In this document: piece by piece, positions 26,214 through 34,917 of the stretch
How the letters are laid out: each line of letters begins with the position of its first letter
How positions within the stretch are numbered: the stretch's first letter is position 1
Assembly: GCF_003001675.1 (NCBI RefSeq)
Contig: NZ_PVYW01000008.1
Location: forward strand, 232,557 to 296,556
Reading direction: 5' to 3'
Length of the DNA: 64,000 bases
Source of the DNA: Cohnella sp. SGD-V74
GTDB taxonomy: Bacteria > Bacillota > Bacilli > Paenibacillales > Paenibacillaceae
Notes under the pieces: generated by a model
The model's input: the letters and a program-made list of their open reading frames with translations, nothing else
The model's database searches: none
Told to the model about the DNA's origin: nothing
Position numbers and translations under genes: made by a program

Positions 26214-27593
26214 ATGAACGGATGGAAAACTCGTTATTTTCCGGTTCTCGCGGAGTTCGCCCGAAGCGGCGGACACGTCGTTCGACCGGAAATGCAGGAG
26301 CTGTGGATCGAACTGATCGGATTGCCGGCATCCGTTATTCTTAGGCACCATGAAGAGAGCGTAAAGTTTCTGCTTTCCTACGCGGAACCAGAAGACCGGA
26401 TGACGTTAGTCCACCGGTCTCTTTTGTTTATTACCGAGCTGCTCGTTTCCTTGCGCCTGCCCGAAGCGGCAGCGGCCGAAGAGAAGCGGGACGAGGACAA
26501 GCTGCTCTATAACGCCGGCGCGATCCACTCGGAGCACATGGACGAGACGCCTTCGAACAAATTTGAAACCGTTCTCCAACATATGGACAGCGGAGTCGCC
26601 CTGTTCGATGCCGCGGGCAACCTCCGATTCGTGAACGTGCAAATGTCGAAACTGCTGAAGGCTCCTCGCAAGGCGTTGATCGGAAGCACGCTGTTCCGGC
26701 TTTTTTTTCACGAAAATCTGAGCCGGTCGATCCGCAAGCACGTTCTGAGAATTTACCGGGGATTGGCGCTGTACCGCCGCTATCACGACGAGTTCCAGGA
26801 CGCCGCCGGACGCCATCTGCTGGTCAGCATCTCGCAGCCGGACGAGCTGGAGGGGGATTACTTGGTCAGCGTGAAGGACGTGTCGGAGTATAAGCTGATC
26901 GAGCAGGCGGCATTCCAGAACGACAAGCTGGCGATGCTGGGCAAGACCGCGGCGGCGATCGCCCACGAAATCCGCAATCCGCTCACCTCGATCAGAGGGT
27001 TCATCCAGCTGCTTAACCCCTATTTATCGGAGATTGGCAAGCAGGAGTACGGCAGAATTATTTTGTCGGAGATCGATCGGGCCAACGACATCATTTACGA
27101 GTTTCTGAACTCGTCCAAGCCGTCCGCGCCGATGAAGCAGAAAGTTCTCGTGGACATGCTGCTCAGGGAGTCGATTCTCATTTCCGAGAGCGAAGCGAAC
27201 ATGCAGGGCTGTGAAATCCATTGTGAAAATTTCGAGCCGGAGCTGACTGTGGCAGTCGACGTGAAGCAGATCAAGCAGGTGCTGCTGAACATTATGAAGA
27301 ACGCGATAGACGCTATTCAGGACGTGATCGGGGAGCGAAAAGGACGCATCGATATTTCGGCCAGAACGGAGGGAAGGTTCGCGGTCATTTCCATCAGGGA
27401 CAACGGAAAAGGGATGGAGCGAGCGATTCTGAACCGGCTGTTCGACCCGTTCTTCACGACGAAGGAAGCCGGCACGGGATTGGGGCTGTCGGTCAGCTAC
27501 CGGATCATCACCAACCATGGAGGCACCATTCAAGTGAACAGCCAAATTCGCGAAGGAACCGAATTCATGATTTATTTGCCTTACGTCGAGTAG
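26214..27593 (+). CDS. Soluble sporulation-type sensor histidine kinase (PAS-HisKA-HATPase)
   Basis: The 459-residue protein has no membrane segments. A helical N-terminal region is followed by a PAS domain (about 120-225), then HisKA with phospho-acceptor H251 in AIAHEIRNPLTSIRGFIQLL, a sequence typical of the Bacillales sporulation kinases KinA-E. The HATPase N, G1 (DNGKGM) and G2 (GTGLGLS) boxes follow. It probably phosphorylates Spo0F or a similar partner; no response regulator is adjacent, as usual for orphan phosphorelay kinases. ATG 26214 has GGAGGG eight bases upstream. Confidence 0.85.
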   Translation: MNGWKTRYFPVLAEFARSGGHVVRPEMQELWIELIGLPASVILRHHEESVKFLLSYAEPEDRMTLVHRSLLFITELLVSLRLPEAAAAEEKRDEDKLLYNAGAIHSEHMDETPSNKFETVLQHMDSGVALFDAAGNLRFVNVQMSKLLKAPRKALIGSTLFRLFFHENLSRSIRKHVLRIYRGLALYRRYHDEFQDAAGRHLLVSISQPDELEGDYLVSVKDVSEYKLIEQAAFQNDKLAMLGKTAAAIAHEIRNPLTSIRGFIQLLNPYLSEIGKQEYGRIILSEIDRANDIIYEFLNSSKPSAPMKQKVLVDMLLRESILISESEANMQGCEIHCENFEPELTVAVDVKQIKQVLLNIMKNAIDAIQDVIGERKGRIDISARTEGRFAVISIRDNGKGMERAILNRLFDPFFTTKEAGTGLGLSVSYRIITNHGGTIQVNSQIREGTEFMIYLPYVE

Positions 27594-27621
27594 TACGAGT
27601 AAAATCGGTGTAGCTGCGCTA

Positions 27622-27650
27622 GGGCGTGTATGCATACACACCCTGGATTA
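27622..27650. repeat. Solo palindrome matching the ends of the 158-bp element
   Basis: CTAGGGCGTGTATGC is followed directly by ATACACACCCTGG, a near-perfect palindrome made of the two terminal arms of the 25695-25852 element with no interior. It lies in the gap between the kinase and MFS genes. Confidence 0.6.
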
Positions 27651-27705
27651 GCGGCGATGAGGGAACTTCTAGGTAACATTCGGTACAACATGGGGGAACA
27701 TCGCG

Positions 27706-29031
27706 ATGAGCGGTTGGATCAAAGGAATGAAGCGCGCGCTCTCGGTCCGCAGAAGCGAATCCGAGAACCGCAAAAGCCTCAGAATCTCGTTGATCGAGGG
27801 CATTCCGGCGAATATATTGGGGAATCTGCTTGGCGGTCCGTTGCAGACCGTCTTTTTGACGTACCTCGGGTTTAGCGCGTTCCATATCGGCCTCGTGCTG
27901 GCGATACCGCCGTTCGCCCTGCTCATTCAGGTGCTGATCGCGTTCGCGATGCAGAGCTGGCACAATCGCCGGTTTTTCGTCGCGCTGTTCGGCATCGTCC
28001 ACCGGACGGTGTGGGTCGGAACCGGGCTGATCCCGCTGGCGTTTCCGGAGGATTCCTGGATTCCGGTTTACTTGGCCATGTGGCTCGTCTGCATGGTTTC
28101 CGGCCAGGCCGGGGGCGTCGTCTGGACGTCCCTGATGGCGGATATCGTTCCCGCCAGCGTCAGGGGCAAATATTTCGGCATCCGCAACACGGTCCACTGG
28201 GCCGTCGTCTGCATGACGCTGCTGCTCGGAGGGCAGATTATGGAATGGCTGCCGGGTCCGCGGGGATTCGTCGTGCTGTTCGGCATCAGCGCCGCCTGCG
28301 TCATCTGGAACGGCTGGGCGCTGACGCAATATCCAAACCCTCCTTTTCAACCGTCGGAGAGCGGAAAGTCGCTCCGCATGTTTGCGCGTCCGTTCGCGGA
28401 CAGGCGGTTTCTGATGGCGACGCTGTTCATCGCCCTGTTCATTTTGCTCCAGAACGTCGCCGTTCCGCTGTTCGCGTACGTTATGCTTGAAGTGATGAAG
28501 CTGAGCGCGAGCAAAGTCACGCTGATCATCATGCTGCAAAATCTGGTGATGATGATCAGCTACTATTATTGGGGCTTGCTCAACAGCCGATATTCGACGA
28601 ATGCGCTTCTGCTCTGGACATTCCCGATTATCGCGGGGTCGTGCGCGATCTGGGCGGGCATGGCCGTGCTGCCCGTGCTGCTCATCCTGATCGTGGCGCA
28701 CGCGCTGCTCGGCTTCGGGCTGGCCGGCTACAACCTGCTCGTATTCAACTTCCTGATCGGGGATTCTCCCAAATCGGAGAGGCCGATGTACGTCGCCGTC
28801 TTCTCGGCTTTCACGGGCATCGCGGGATTCGTCGGGCCGATCGCGGGCGGGTGGCTGTACGATCAAGCGGTCGGAGGGCCGCTGTGGATTCAATCTTACG
28901 GCATCGCTTCATTCGCGGGCGCGGCTCTGATGGCGCTGTCGCTGGCGGTTGCGCCGTTCGTGTTCAGAAGCGGACGGCGCCCGGGCGGGCCGAAGCCTAT
29001 ACCTCGTTCCGGGGAAATGCATAAAGTATAG
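27706..29031 (+). CDS. MFS transporter
   Basis: The 441-residue protein has about twelve hydrophobic segments. The cytoplasmic loop between segments 2 and 3 is weakly conserved, but VRGKYFGIRNTVHW and the overall layout fit the multidrug/sugar MFS group. The substrate is unknown. Its start at ATG 27706 has a weak site (gggggaacatcgcg). A charged C-terminal tail (RSGRRPGGPKPIPRSG) follows the last membrane segment. It is monocistronic in the plus direction after the sensor kinase. Confidence 0.8.
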   Translation: MSGWIKGMKRALSVRRSESENRKSLRISLIEGIPANILGNLLGGPLQTVFLTYLGFSAFHIGLVLAIPPFALLIQVLIAFAMQSWHNRRFFVALFGIVHRTVWVGTGLIPLAFPEDSWIPVYLAMWLVCMVSGQAGGVVWTSLMADIVPASVRGKYFGIRNTVHWAVVCMTLLLGGQIMEWLPGPRGFVVLFGISAACVIWNGWALTQYPNPPFQPSESGKSLRMFARPFADRRFLMATLFIALFILLQNVAVPLFAYVMLEVMKLSASKVTLIIMLQNLVMMISYYYWGLLNSRYSTNALLLWTFPIIAGSCAIWAGMAVLPVLLILIVAHALLGFGLAGYNLLVFNFLIGDSPKSERPMYVAVFSAFTGIAGFVGPIAGGWLYDQAVGGPLWIQSYGIASFAGAALMALSLAVAPFVFRSGRRPGGPKPIPRSGEMHKV

Positions 29032-29076
29032 CATAAGGCCGGCGGCAGCCGCGGCGGAGGCTGTCGAACGGCGGAA

Positions 29077-29111
29077 TTGACAATCGCAACTGTAATATTT
29101 ATAATTACAGT
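29077..29111 (+). promoter_or_regulatory. Consensus promoter overlaid by palindromic operator 1
   Basis: TTGACA (29077-29082) and TATAAT (29100-29105) match SigA consensus exactly, 17 bp apart. ACTGTAAT, seven bases, then ATTACAGT (29089-29111) is a perfect 8-bp inverted repeat that covers the spacer and -10 box. A strong promoter so covered is very likely repressed. Confidence 0.8.
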
Positions 29112-29175
29112 ATATCCAGTGGCGGAAATAGACGGCGAGCAGGCAGCAATGCGGATCGTCGATTTTTTTCTCCGA

Positions 29176-29198
29176 ATTGTAATATAAGTGATTACAGT
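29176..29198 (+). promoter_or_regulatory. Palindromic operator 2
   Basis: ATTGTAAT, seven bases, then ATTACAGT repeats the geometry of operator 1 with one arm mismatch. It lies about 87 bp downstream of operator 1 and 38 bp before the IDEAL-domain gene. Confidence 0.7.
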
Positions 29199-29236
29199 TT
29201 TGCGCAATCCATATTTATAGACGGGCGGTGGGCAAC

Positions 29237-29611
29237 ATGAAATTCGAGATCGGCGATTGGGTGCAAGCCAAGACGAGAAACGGGGAATTCGTGCACGGGT
29301 TTATCGAGTCGATAGATCATTCGAAAGGATTGGCGAAAGTATTCGTCGTTCGCTCCGATAACGAGGAGTCGACGGGCAAATCGACCTCCGTGCTGGAGCA
29401 CTGGCTTCGGGAACTGCCGTCTTACGCGATGGACGAGGAGAGTTCGCTGTACAATCTGATCGACCTCGCGCTGGCGACTCGAGACGAATCGTGGTTCATG
29501 GAATTGACCCGTTCGCTGGCCGCGCGTTCCGGGCCGGAGCGCCAGGCGGAAGGATTTTCCTTCCGTCGTAAGGCGCCCGTCAATCGGCTGGGGCATACAG
29601 CAAGGCCGTAA
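29237..29611 (+). CDS. IDEAL-domain protein
   Basis: The 124-residue protein has an N-terminal SH3-like part (IGDWVQAKTRNGEFVHGFIES) and a helix, NLIDLALATRDESWFMELTRSL, matching the IDEAL motif found in small Bacillales proteins such as YpiB relatives. A basic tail follows. The function is unknown. ATG 29237 lacks a strong ribosome site; GTG 29228 in the same frame is an alternative. It is the first gene behind the operator-covered consensus promoter, so its expression is probably tightly controlled. Confidence 0.7.
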   Translation: MKFEIGDWVQAKTRNGEFVHGFIESIDHSKGLAKVFVVRSDNEESTGKSTSVLEHWLRELPSYAMDEESSLYNLIDLALATRDESWFMELTRSLAARSGPERQAEGFSFRRKAPVNRLGHTARP

Positions 29612-29687
29612 GAGGTCGTCCTTAGCCTCCGCAAGGCGGGTCGATATCGAAGCGGGACGAGCTTGGCGCGGAAATTTGGATAGATTG

Positions 29688-29720
29688 GGCCGGATCTCTT
29701 GTGATCCGGCTCATTTCTTT
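29688..29720 (+). terminator. Probable terminator after the IDEAL gene
   Basis: GCCGGATC pairs with GATCCGGC around a short loop, followed by TCATTTCTTT, a modest T-run. Confidence 0.55.
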
Positions 29721-29779
29721 ATCGGGCCGATGGAGGTAGAATGGAAGGGTACCCAAAATTGAAAGATGAGGTGTTGGAT

Positions 29780-30055
29780 ATGGAACTGATCGTTACGCCT
29801 TCCGCGCTGTCATGCTTCAAAGGGGAATGGGGAATCGCCGACGGGGAAACGGTAAGAGTGTTCGTGCGTTACGTTAGCGGAGGGGAGCTTCCTTTTGCCT
29901 TCGGCATTACGCGGGATACGCCGATCGACGCCGCGGTGACGACGGTCGCCGACCGGGTGACCTTCTACATGGAGAGCAAGGACGTCTGGTTTCTGGAGGG
30001 CAGAAGCCTGCGCATCGATTGCCGCGGCGAAGACATCGTATTCCAATTCTCCTGA
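29780..30055 (+). CDS. HesB/YadR/YneR-like small protein
   Basis: The 91-residue protein begins MELIVTPSAL and contains VRVFVRYVSGG, a VTFYMESKDVWFLEG segment and a C-terminal IDCRGEDIVFQF, the layout of the YneR/HesB-like family related to iron-sulfur A-type carriers. The conserved A-type carrier cysteines are missing, as in other YneR-type members, so cluster binding is doubtful. ATG 29780 fits the family start and has GAGGTG upstream. ATG 29741 would add 13 residues and also has GGAGGT, so the start is uncertain. Confidence 0.7.
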   Translation: MELIVTPSALSCFKGEWGIADGETVRVFVRYVSGGELPFAFGITRDTPIDAAVTTVADRVTFYMESKDVWFLEGRSLRIDCRGEDIVFQFS

Positions 30056-30161
30056 AGCCGACCGATTAGAGGTAGCAAACCCGCGCGGTTTGATGTAAAC
30101 TAATAATCATTATATTTCGACACAGGTATCCGCGGGGCCGAGAAAAGGAGAATTCAGAATC

Positions 30162-31130
30162 ATGACGGTACATAGCAAGACGAATCACTGCAAGATCGTG
30201 GACTGCACCGTCCGCGACGGAGGGTTGGTCAACAACTGGGATTTCAGCGTGGAGTTCGTGCAGGATCTGTACGAGTCGTTGAACGCGGCCGGCGTGGAGT
30301 ATATGGAAGTCGGCTACAAAAATTCCCCCAAGCTGCTGAAGAGCGAAGGCAAGGAAGGTCCGTGGAGATTTCTGAACGACGACTTCCTGCGCAAGGTCAT
30401 CGGCGAGAAGAAACGCACGAAGCTGTCCGCGCTCGTCGACGTCGGACGCGTGGATGAGAACGACGTGCTCGAGCGCAGCGAGTCGATGCTCGACCTGATC
30501 CGCGTTGCCTGCTACGCCCGCGACACCGCGAAGGCGATCGATCTGGGCACGCTGTTCCATAAGCGCGGCTACGAGACGACGATCAACATCATGGCGCTGT
30601 CCGGCGTCATGGACAATGAGCTCAACGAGTCGCTGGCGATGATCAACGACAGCCCGATCGACGTCGTCTATATCGTCGACTCCTACGGCAGCCTGGACCC
30701 GGACGATATCCGCTACCTGGTGGATAAGTTCAGCCGCACGCTGAAGAACAAACGTCTGGGCGTGCATACGCACAACAACCTGCAGCTGGCGTTCGCCAAT
30801 ACGCTGACCGCGGCGCAGCTCGGCGTCGAGCTGCTGGACTCGTCCGTCTTCGGCATGGGCCGCGCCGCCGGCAATACGCCGACCGAGCTGCTGCTCGCCA
30901 AGCTGACCCGTCCGGAGTACAGTCTTCGCCCGGTGCTCGGCATGATCGAGAAGCACATGATCAAGCTGCGCGAGAAGGAAGAATGGGGCTACCTGATCCC
31001 CGACATGATTACCGGCACGCTGGACGAGCATCCGAGATCCGCCATGGGCTGGAGAGCCTCGGACAAGCGCGATCTGTTTACGGAGTTTTACGACAAGATG
31101 ACGACTCCGGAAGTGTATCAGGGCAAATAA
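30162..31130 (+). CDS. DRE-TIM metallolyase-like aldolase-domain protein
   Basis: The 322-residue protein starts with KIVDCTVRDGGLVNNWDF, a DRE-TIM signature in which the usual D-x-T-L-R-D-G motif reads DCTVRDGG. The metal-binding HTHNNLQLAF and GMGRAAGNTPTE segments match the HMGL-like barrel of 4-hydroxy-2-oxovalerate aldolases. It lacks the C-terminal DmpG extension and the LeuA regulatory domain. A carbon-carbon lyase or condensing activity is likely; the substrate is unknown. AAAGGAG is just upstream of ATG 30162. Confidence 0.78.
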   Translation: MTVHSKTNHCKIVDCTVRDGGLVNNWDFSVEFVQDLYESLNAAGVEYMEVGYKNSPKLLKSEGKEGPWRFLNDDFLRKVIGEKKRTKLSALVDVGRVDENDVLERSESMLDLIRVACYARDTAKAIDLGTLFHKRGYETTINIMALSGVMDNELNESLAMINDSPIDVVYIVDSYGSLDPDDIRYLVDKFSRTLKNKRLGVHTHNNLQLAFANTLTAAQLGVELLDSSVFGMGRAAGNTPTELLLAKLTRPEYSLRPVLGMIEKHMIKLREKEEWGYLIPDMITGTLDEHPRSAMGWRASDKRDLFTEFYDKMTTPEVYQGK

Positions 31131-31151
31131 GCGGATTGACGAATCGGAGAA

Positions 31152-31180
31152 GTCTCCCCTCGGCGGGGAGGCTTTTTTTG
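31152..31180 (+). terminator. Terminator after the DRE-TIM gene
   Basis: TCTCCCCTC pairs with CGGGGAGG closely and is followed by CTTTTTTT. Confidence 0.85.
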
Positions 31181-31285
31181 CTTGTTTAGCGGCGTTCCAG
31201 ATCCGTTTGGCCACGGTTTATTTTGACAAAAATCGTTAAATAGGCTATTGTCTTGTCAAAAGCTGGCAAGTTGGGGGGCGCTTGG

Positions 31286-31942
31286 ATGAGGGGCACGGAG
31301 CAACAGGAAGGCTGGATAACCGACACGGAGAAGGTAATGGAACCCGAACAGACGACCCGTCTGGCGAACGCGATTCGCAGACTGCGCAACCGGACTCGCC
31401 TGTCGCCGCTAATGCCGGACGGAGTCTGGCATCCCGGCATCGACGAAGAGCTGGGCGGCGTATCGCCGGAGCGGCTGTCGGGAGGACGGGCGGACGGAAT
31501 TCCGTCCGCGCTCGCTTATTTGGCAGCGCTCCACTTGTGGAACGACAGCCTGAAGCGCGCCCACGATCTGGTCGAACGGCTCGGGACGCCGACGGGGAGC
31601 TTGCTGCACGGCATCGTTCACCGGCGCGAAGGAGATTTCGACAACGCGAGCTACTGGTTTCGCCAGGCCGGCAATCATCCCGCTTATCATGGCTTGCAAG
31701 CGAGGGCGGCAGCCTATCTTCGGCAGCATCCGGTCGCAGACGGCCCGACCAGGGAGGCCGCCGACCAAATCGCCGCGCAGGGGAGCTGGAATCCTTATCT
31801 GTTCGTAACCGCCGCGGCGATGCAGGCGTACCGGATCGGCGACGAAGAAGCCCGCGACAAGCTGGAATACGTGCAGCAACTGGAGCTTGAGGCGGTCATG
31901 CGCTTCCTGGAAGGCAGCTTGGGAGCCCTTCGCGACGACTAG
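31286..31942 (+). CDS. Conserved hypothetical protein
   Basis: The 218-residue, mostly helical protein has a central HGIVHRREGDFDNASYWFRQAG segment that I recall from uncharacterised proteins of bacteria and fungi. The helix-turn-helix spacing of that part is TPR-like. No signal peptide or membrane segment is seen. ATG 31286 has GGGGGG seven bases upstream. It ends 14 bp from the convergent MMPL gene. I infer no function. Confidence 0.65.
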   Translation: MRGTEQQEGWITDTEKVMEPEQTTRLANAIRRLRNRTRLSPLMPDGVWHPGIDEELGGVSPERLSGGRADGIPSALAYLAALHLWNDSLKRAHDLVERLGTPTGSLLHGIVHRREGDFDNASYWFRQAGNHPAYHGLQARAAAYLRQHPVADGPTREAADQIAAQGSWNPYLFVTAAAMQAYRIGDEEARDKLEYVQQLELEAVMRFLEGSLGALRDD

Positions 31943-31956
31943 CGGACCGATCCCGC

Positions 31957-34374
31957 TTACGTCCGGCGCTTGCCGCCGAACAGATGGATCATGGCCGGAA
32001 CGACGAAGCCCATGAACAGCGTCGCATACAGCAATAGGCCGATCAGCGCGCCTGCGCCGATCTGCACGAGCGTGTCCAGGCCGGAGAAGATAAGCGCGCC
32101 GAACGTTCCGGCCATGATGGCGGCGGCCGAGCGGATGATGCCGCCCGTCGTCTTCAAGGCTGCGGTCATGGCTTCGGACGCCGGCGCGCGCCGGGTTTCT
32201 TCCTTGAATCGGGCCATCAGGAAGATGCCGTAGTCGACGCCGAGCGCAACGATGATGATGAAGACGAAGAACGATACGGTCCACGACAAACCGTCATAGC
32301 CCAACACCCTCACGAAGATAAACTCCAGTATTCCCATCGTCACCAAGTAATTCAAGCCTAAGGACAGCAGGATGCACACAGGCTGCGCGAACGAGCGGAG
32401 CAGAATCGCCAGCACCGCCGCGATTCCGGCGAGCACGAGCAAGCCGGTGCGGGCGAAATCGCGCCAGGAGATGTCGCGCAGCTCTCCGTACTTGGCCGAG
32501 ACGCCCGTGACGAACGCCTGCGGTTCTTCAAGCCACGTACGATCCATGCTCTCGCGGACGAAGCGCGTGAGCTCGGGCATCGCGTCCATCGCCTCGTCCG
32601 AATACGGATGAGGCGCGAGGAGCAGCTCGAACTTCGCCGTTCTTCCGTCCGGAGAGATGTAATAGTTCAGCGCTTGTTCCCGGGAGCCGCTCTCCGGGCT
32701 TCCTTCCTGCAGGGGATTGCCCTTCGCCAGCCGGTTCCATGAGCCGAGCTGGGACAGGAGCAGCTGGCCGAGACCTTCCTGCAGCTGTCGGACGGAGGAC
32801 AGAATGCCGAGCATGCCTTGACTTAGAGGGGCGGAATGCATCGCGATCTCCCGAAGTCCGGCCATCAACGTCTGCTGGTCGCCGGTCAGCGAGCGGATGA
32901 TCTCTCCGACGTTCGGACCTTTGAGCTGTCCGGGCACCGTCAATTGCTCCGGCTTCTTGCCGAGCGGGCGGACGGCGCTGCGCACTTCGCCGACGTACGG
33001 CAGCGCGTCCAGCTCCGCGCTGACCTGTTCAAGCGCCGCCAGGCCCGACGTCGTGCGCATCGATTGCTTGGCCGTGACCGCGATCGTTACCGGGAATACT
33101 TCTCCCGCGCTGAACGCCTTTTCCGCCTGTCGGAAACCGATGACGGAATCCAGCTTCGGATCGATCTCGGACAGGTCGTCGAACGTCCGCTTGCCCTGGA
33201 ACAGCAAGGCAAGCGGCGCAAGGCAGATGACGGAGGCGATCAGCACAAGCGTCGCTTTTTTCGCGGAGATTGCGGCCAGCTTGCTCCAGAGCGGCGACGG
33301 GCGGCCCGAAGGAGCGCGGCGGGCGGGCCAGAACGCCGCGGGGCCGAATAGAAGCAGCAGCGAAGGGGCCAGCGTGAGGGCGGCCGCGACCGTAATCAGC
33401 ACGCCGAGCGATACGCCGACGGCGGAGCGGTACAGGCCGAACTCCGCGAACCCGAGCAGCAGGAAAGCGGCGAACACGGTGCTGGAGGCGTACAGAATTG
33501 TGCCGCCCACGCCCGACATCGTGCGGACGAGCGCCTCGACTCGGTCGCCTTCCGCGCCGCTTCCGGCCTGAAGCTCCTCCTTGTAGCGCTGGATCAGCAG
33601 GATGCAGTAGTCCGTCCCCGCGCCGAACAGAACCGCGATCAGGAAAGATTCGGTGAAGTGGGATACCGGGACGCCCCACTGGGCGAAGGCTCCCAGCACT
33701 CCCTCGGACACGGCGAAGCTGATTCCTATCGTCGCCAGCGGGAGGATCGGGGTTACGGGGGAGCGAAACAGCAGAAGCAAAATAGCGAGCACGAGGCCGA
33801 TCGTCACCAGTTCGGTTCTTCGCAGTCCGCTTTCCGCGGATTTCTGAAAATCCTGGGACAGCGGCGCGCTTCCGGTAAGCAGCGCCCGAGAGCCTTCCGG
33901 GGCGGCGGCGAGCAGGCTCTTCAACTGGCCGAGCGTCGCTTGGGTAACGTCCTCGAAGTCGGCGCTCGGAAGGTTGATCAGCGCGATCCGGGTCGTGCCG
34001 TCCCGGCTGAGCAGCCGCTCCGCCAGCTCCGGCTGTGTGAGGGAGGAGACGACGCCGGCGACGTTAAGCTCGGCTTTGCGGCTGTCGATCTCCCGGAGCG
34101 TCCGGTTCAGCCAGTCGTTGTCCGACTCGCGCAAGCCCTCGTCCCTGGAGAAGACCAAGACGGCCCCGGAGAGGGAGCGATTGTCCGGATCGATGTCGTG
34201 CAGCAGATTTGTCGCCTGCACGGAATTCGCTTCGTCGGGCAGGAAACGCTGCTCCGAATGCCTTAGAATCGTCTGCAGATCCGGCAGCGCGAACAAGGAA
34301 AGAAGAGCGGCCGCCAGCCAAGCCGCCAGAACGGCCCAACGAAGCTTGGCGATCGTCCGTATCCAGTTTTCCAA
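31957..34374 (-). CDS. MMPL-family RND transporter
   Basis: The 805-residue protein has two homologous halves. Each has one N-terminal membrane helix, a large extracellular domain and five further helices. GAGTDYCILLIQRYKEEL (first half) and ALGVDYGIFLMARFKEET (second half) carry the D/Y residues of the MMPL proton relay. Family members export lipids or drugs; YdfJ and YdgH of Bacillus are likely relatives. The start is TTG 34374 (MENWIRT), eight bases after GGAGGGAGGG; a longer frame begins at 34407 but would place the ribosome site inside the gene. The substrate is unknown. Confidence 0.88.
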   Translation of the reverse strand: MENWIRTIAKLRWAVLAAWLAAALLSLFALPDLQTILRHSEQRFLPDEANSVQATNLLHDIDPDNRSLSGAVLVFSRDEGLRESDNDWLNRTLREIDSRKAELNVAGVVSSLTQPELAERLLSRDGTTRIALINLPSADFEDVTQATLGQLKSLLAAAPEGSRALLTGSAPLSQDFQKSAESGLRRTELVTIGLVLAILLLLFRSPVTPILPLATIGISFAVSEGVLGAFAQWGVPVSHFTESFLIAVLFGAGTDYCILLIQRYKEELQAGSGAEGDRVEALVRTMSGVGGTILYASSTVFAAFLLLGFAEFGLYRSAVGVSLGVLITVAAALTLAPSLLLLFGPAAFWPARRAPSGRPSPLWSKLAAISAKKATLVLIASVICLAPLALLFQGKRTFDDLSEIDPKLDSVIGFRQAEKAFSAGEVFPVTIAVTAKQSMRTTSGLAALEQVSAELDALPYVGEVRSAVRPLGKKPEQLTVPGQLKGPNVGEIIRSLTGDQQTLMAGLREIAMHSAPLSQGMLGILSSVRQLQEGLGQLLLSQLGSWNRLAKGNPLQEGSPESGSREQALNYYISPDGRTAKFELLLAPHPYSDEAMDAMPELTRFVRESMDRTWLEEPQAFVTGVSAKYGELRDISWRDFARTGLLVLAGIAAVLAILLRSFAQPVCILLSLGLNYLVTMGILEFIFVRVLGYDGLSWTVSFFVFIIIVALGVDYGIFLMARFKEETRRAPASEAMTAALKTTGGIIRSAAAIMAGTFGALIFSGLDTLVQIGAGALIGLLLYATLFMGFVVPAMIHLFGGKRRT

Positions 34375-34516
34375 CGCGGGTTCCCTCCCTCCTGCGGGTA
34401 TTCTCAACGGCTCAGCCGTCCGGATTTCCTGGCATGAGGAAAGGCCGATTCCCCGTCGGCGCTTGGCTTGACGAAGATCAGCCTTTCCGGTTTTGGCGTC
34501 CTATGGCGCTGGAGCC

Positions 34517-34828
34517 TTATTGCGGCCCGTAGCCCGTTAATTGCCCGTCTCCTCGTATGGCGGCAGCGCGGTGGCGCGGGTTCGGATGGAAGAAGCCGCT
34601 GCCGGACAGTTCGCGCCCGCCGACGGTCGTCGCGGTCATGGCGATCTCGATCGATTCCGAGTCGGCGAACCGCTTAAGCAATTCGTCGTCGGTCACGCCG
34701 TCGATATCGACGTACCAGAGGCGGGTGCCGTGATCGGATACGACCATCAGCTTCGCGCGCGAGAAGACGAGGTTCCAGACATGAGAGTGCTGCGAGATGG
34801 CGAGCTCCGCCAGGTCGTACGATTCCAC
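34517..34828 (-). CDS. Small hypothetical protein
   Basis: The 103-residue protein (GTG start at 34828 with GGGAGG twelve bases upstream) contains KLMVVSDHGTRLWYVDIDGV and GRELSGSGFFHPNPRHR. I do not recognise the family. It has no membrane segment, and codon use resembles that of its neighbours. It sits between the MMPL gene, same strand, and the divergent 5-oxoprolinase operon. It may be a real orphan gene; the evidence is modest. Confidence 0.5.
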   Translation of the reverse strand: MESYDLAELAISQHSHVWNLVFSRAKLMVVSDHGTRLWYVDIDGVTDDELLKRFADSESIEIAMTATTVGGRELSGSGFFHPNPRHRAAAIRGDGQLTGYGPQ

Positions 34829-34917
34829 TTTTGAACCAATCCTCCCTTGCCGATAGTATAATTGTACCGTGTTAATCGAAAACGTTGCAAATGAAAGTTA
34901 TGAAAGGAGGCTTCGTC

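Noticed and set aside
29089..29111. TnrA/GlnR, Fur or Zur box
   Set aside because: The total length and spacing (8-7-8) do not match TGTNA-N7-TNACA or the 19-bp Fur-family boxes, so I leave the regulator unnamed.
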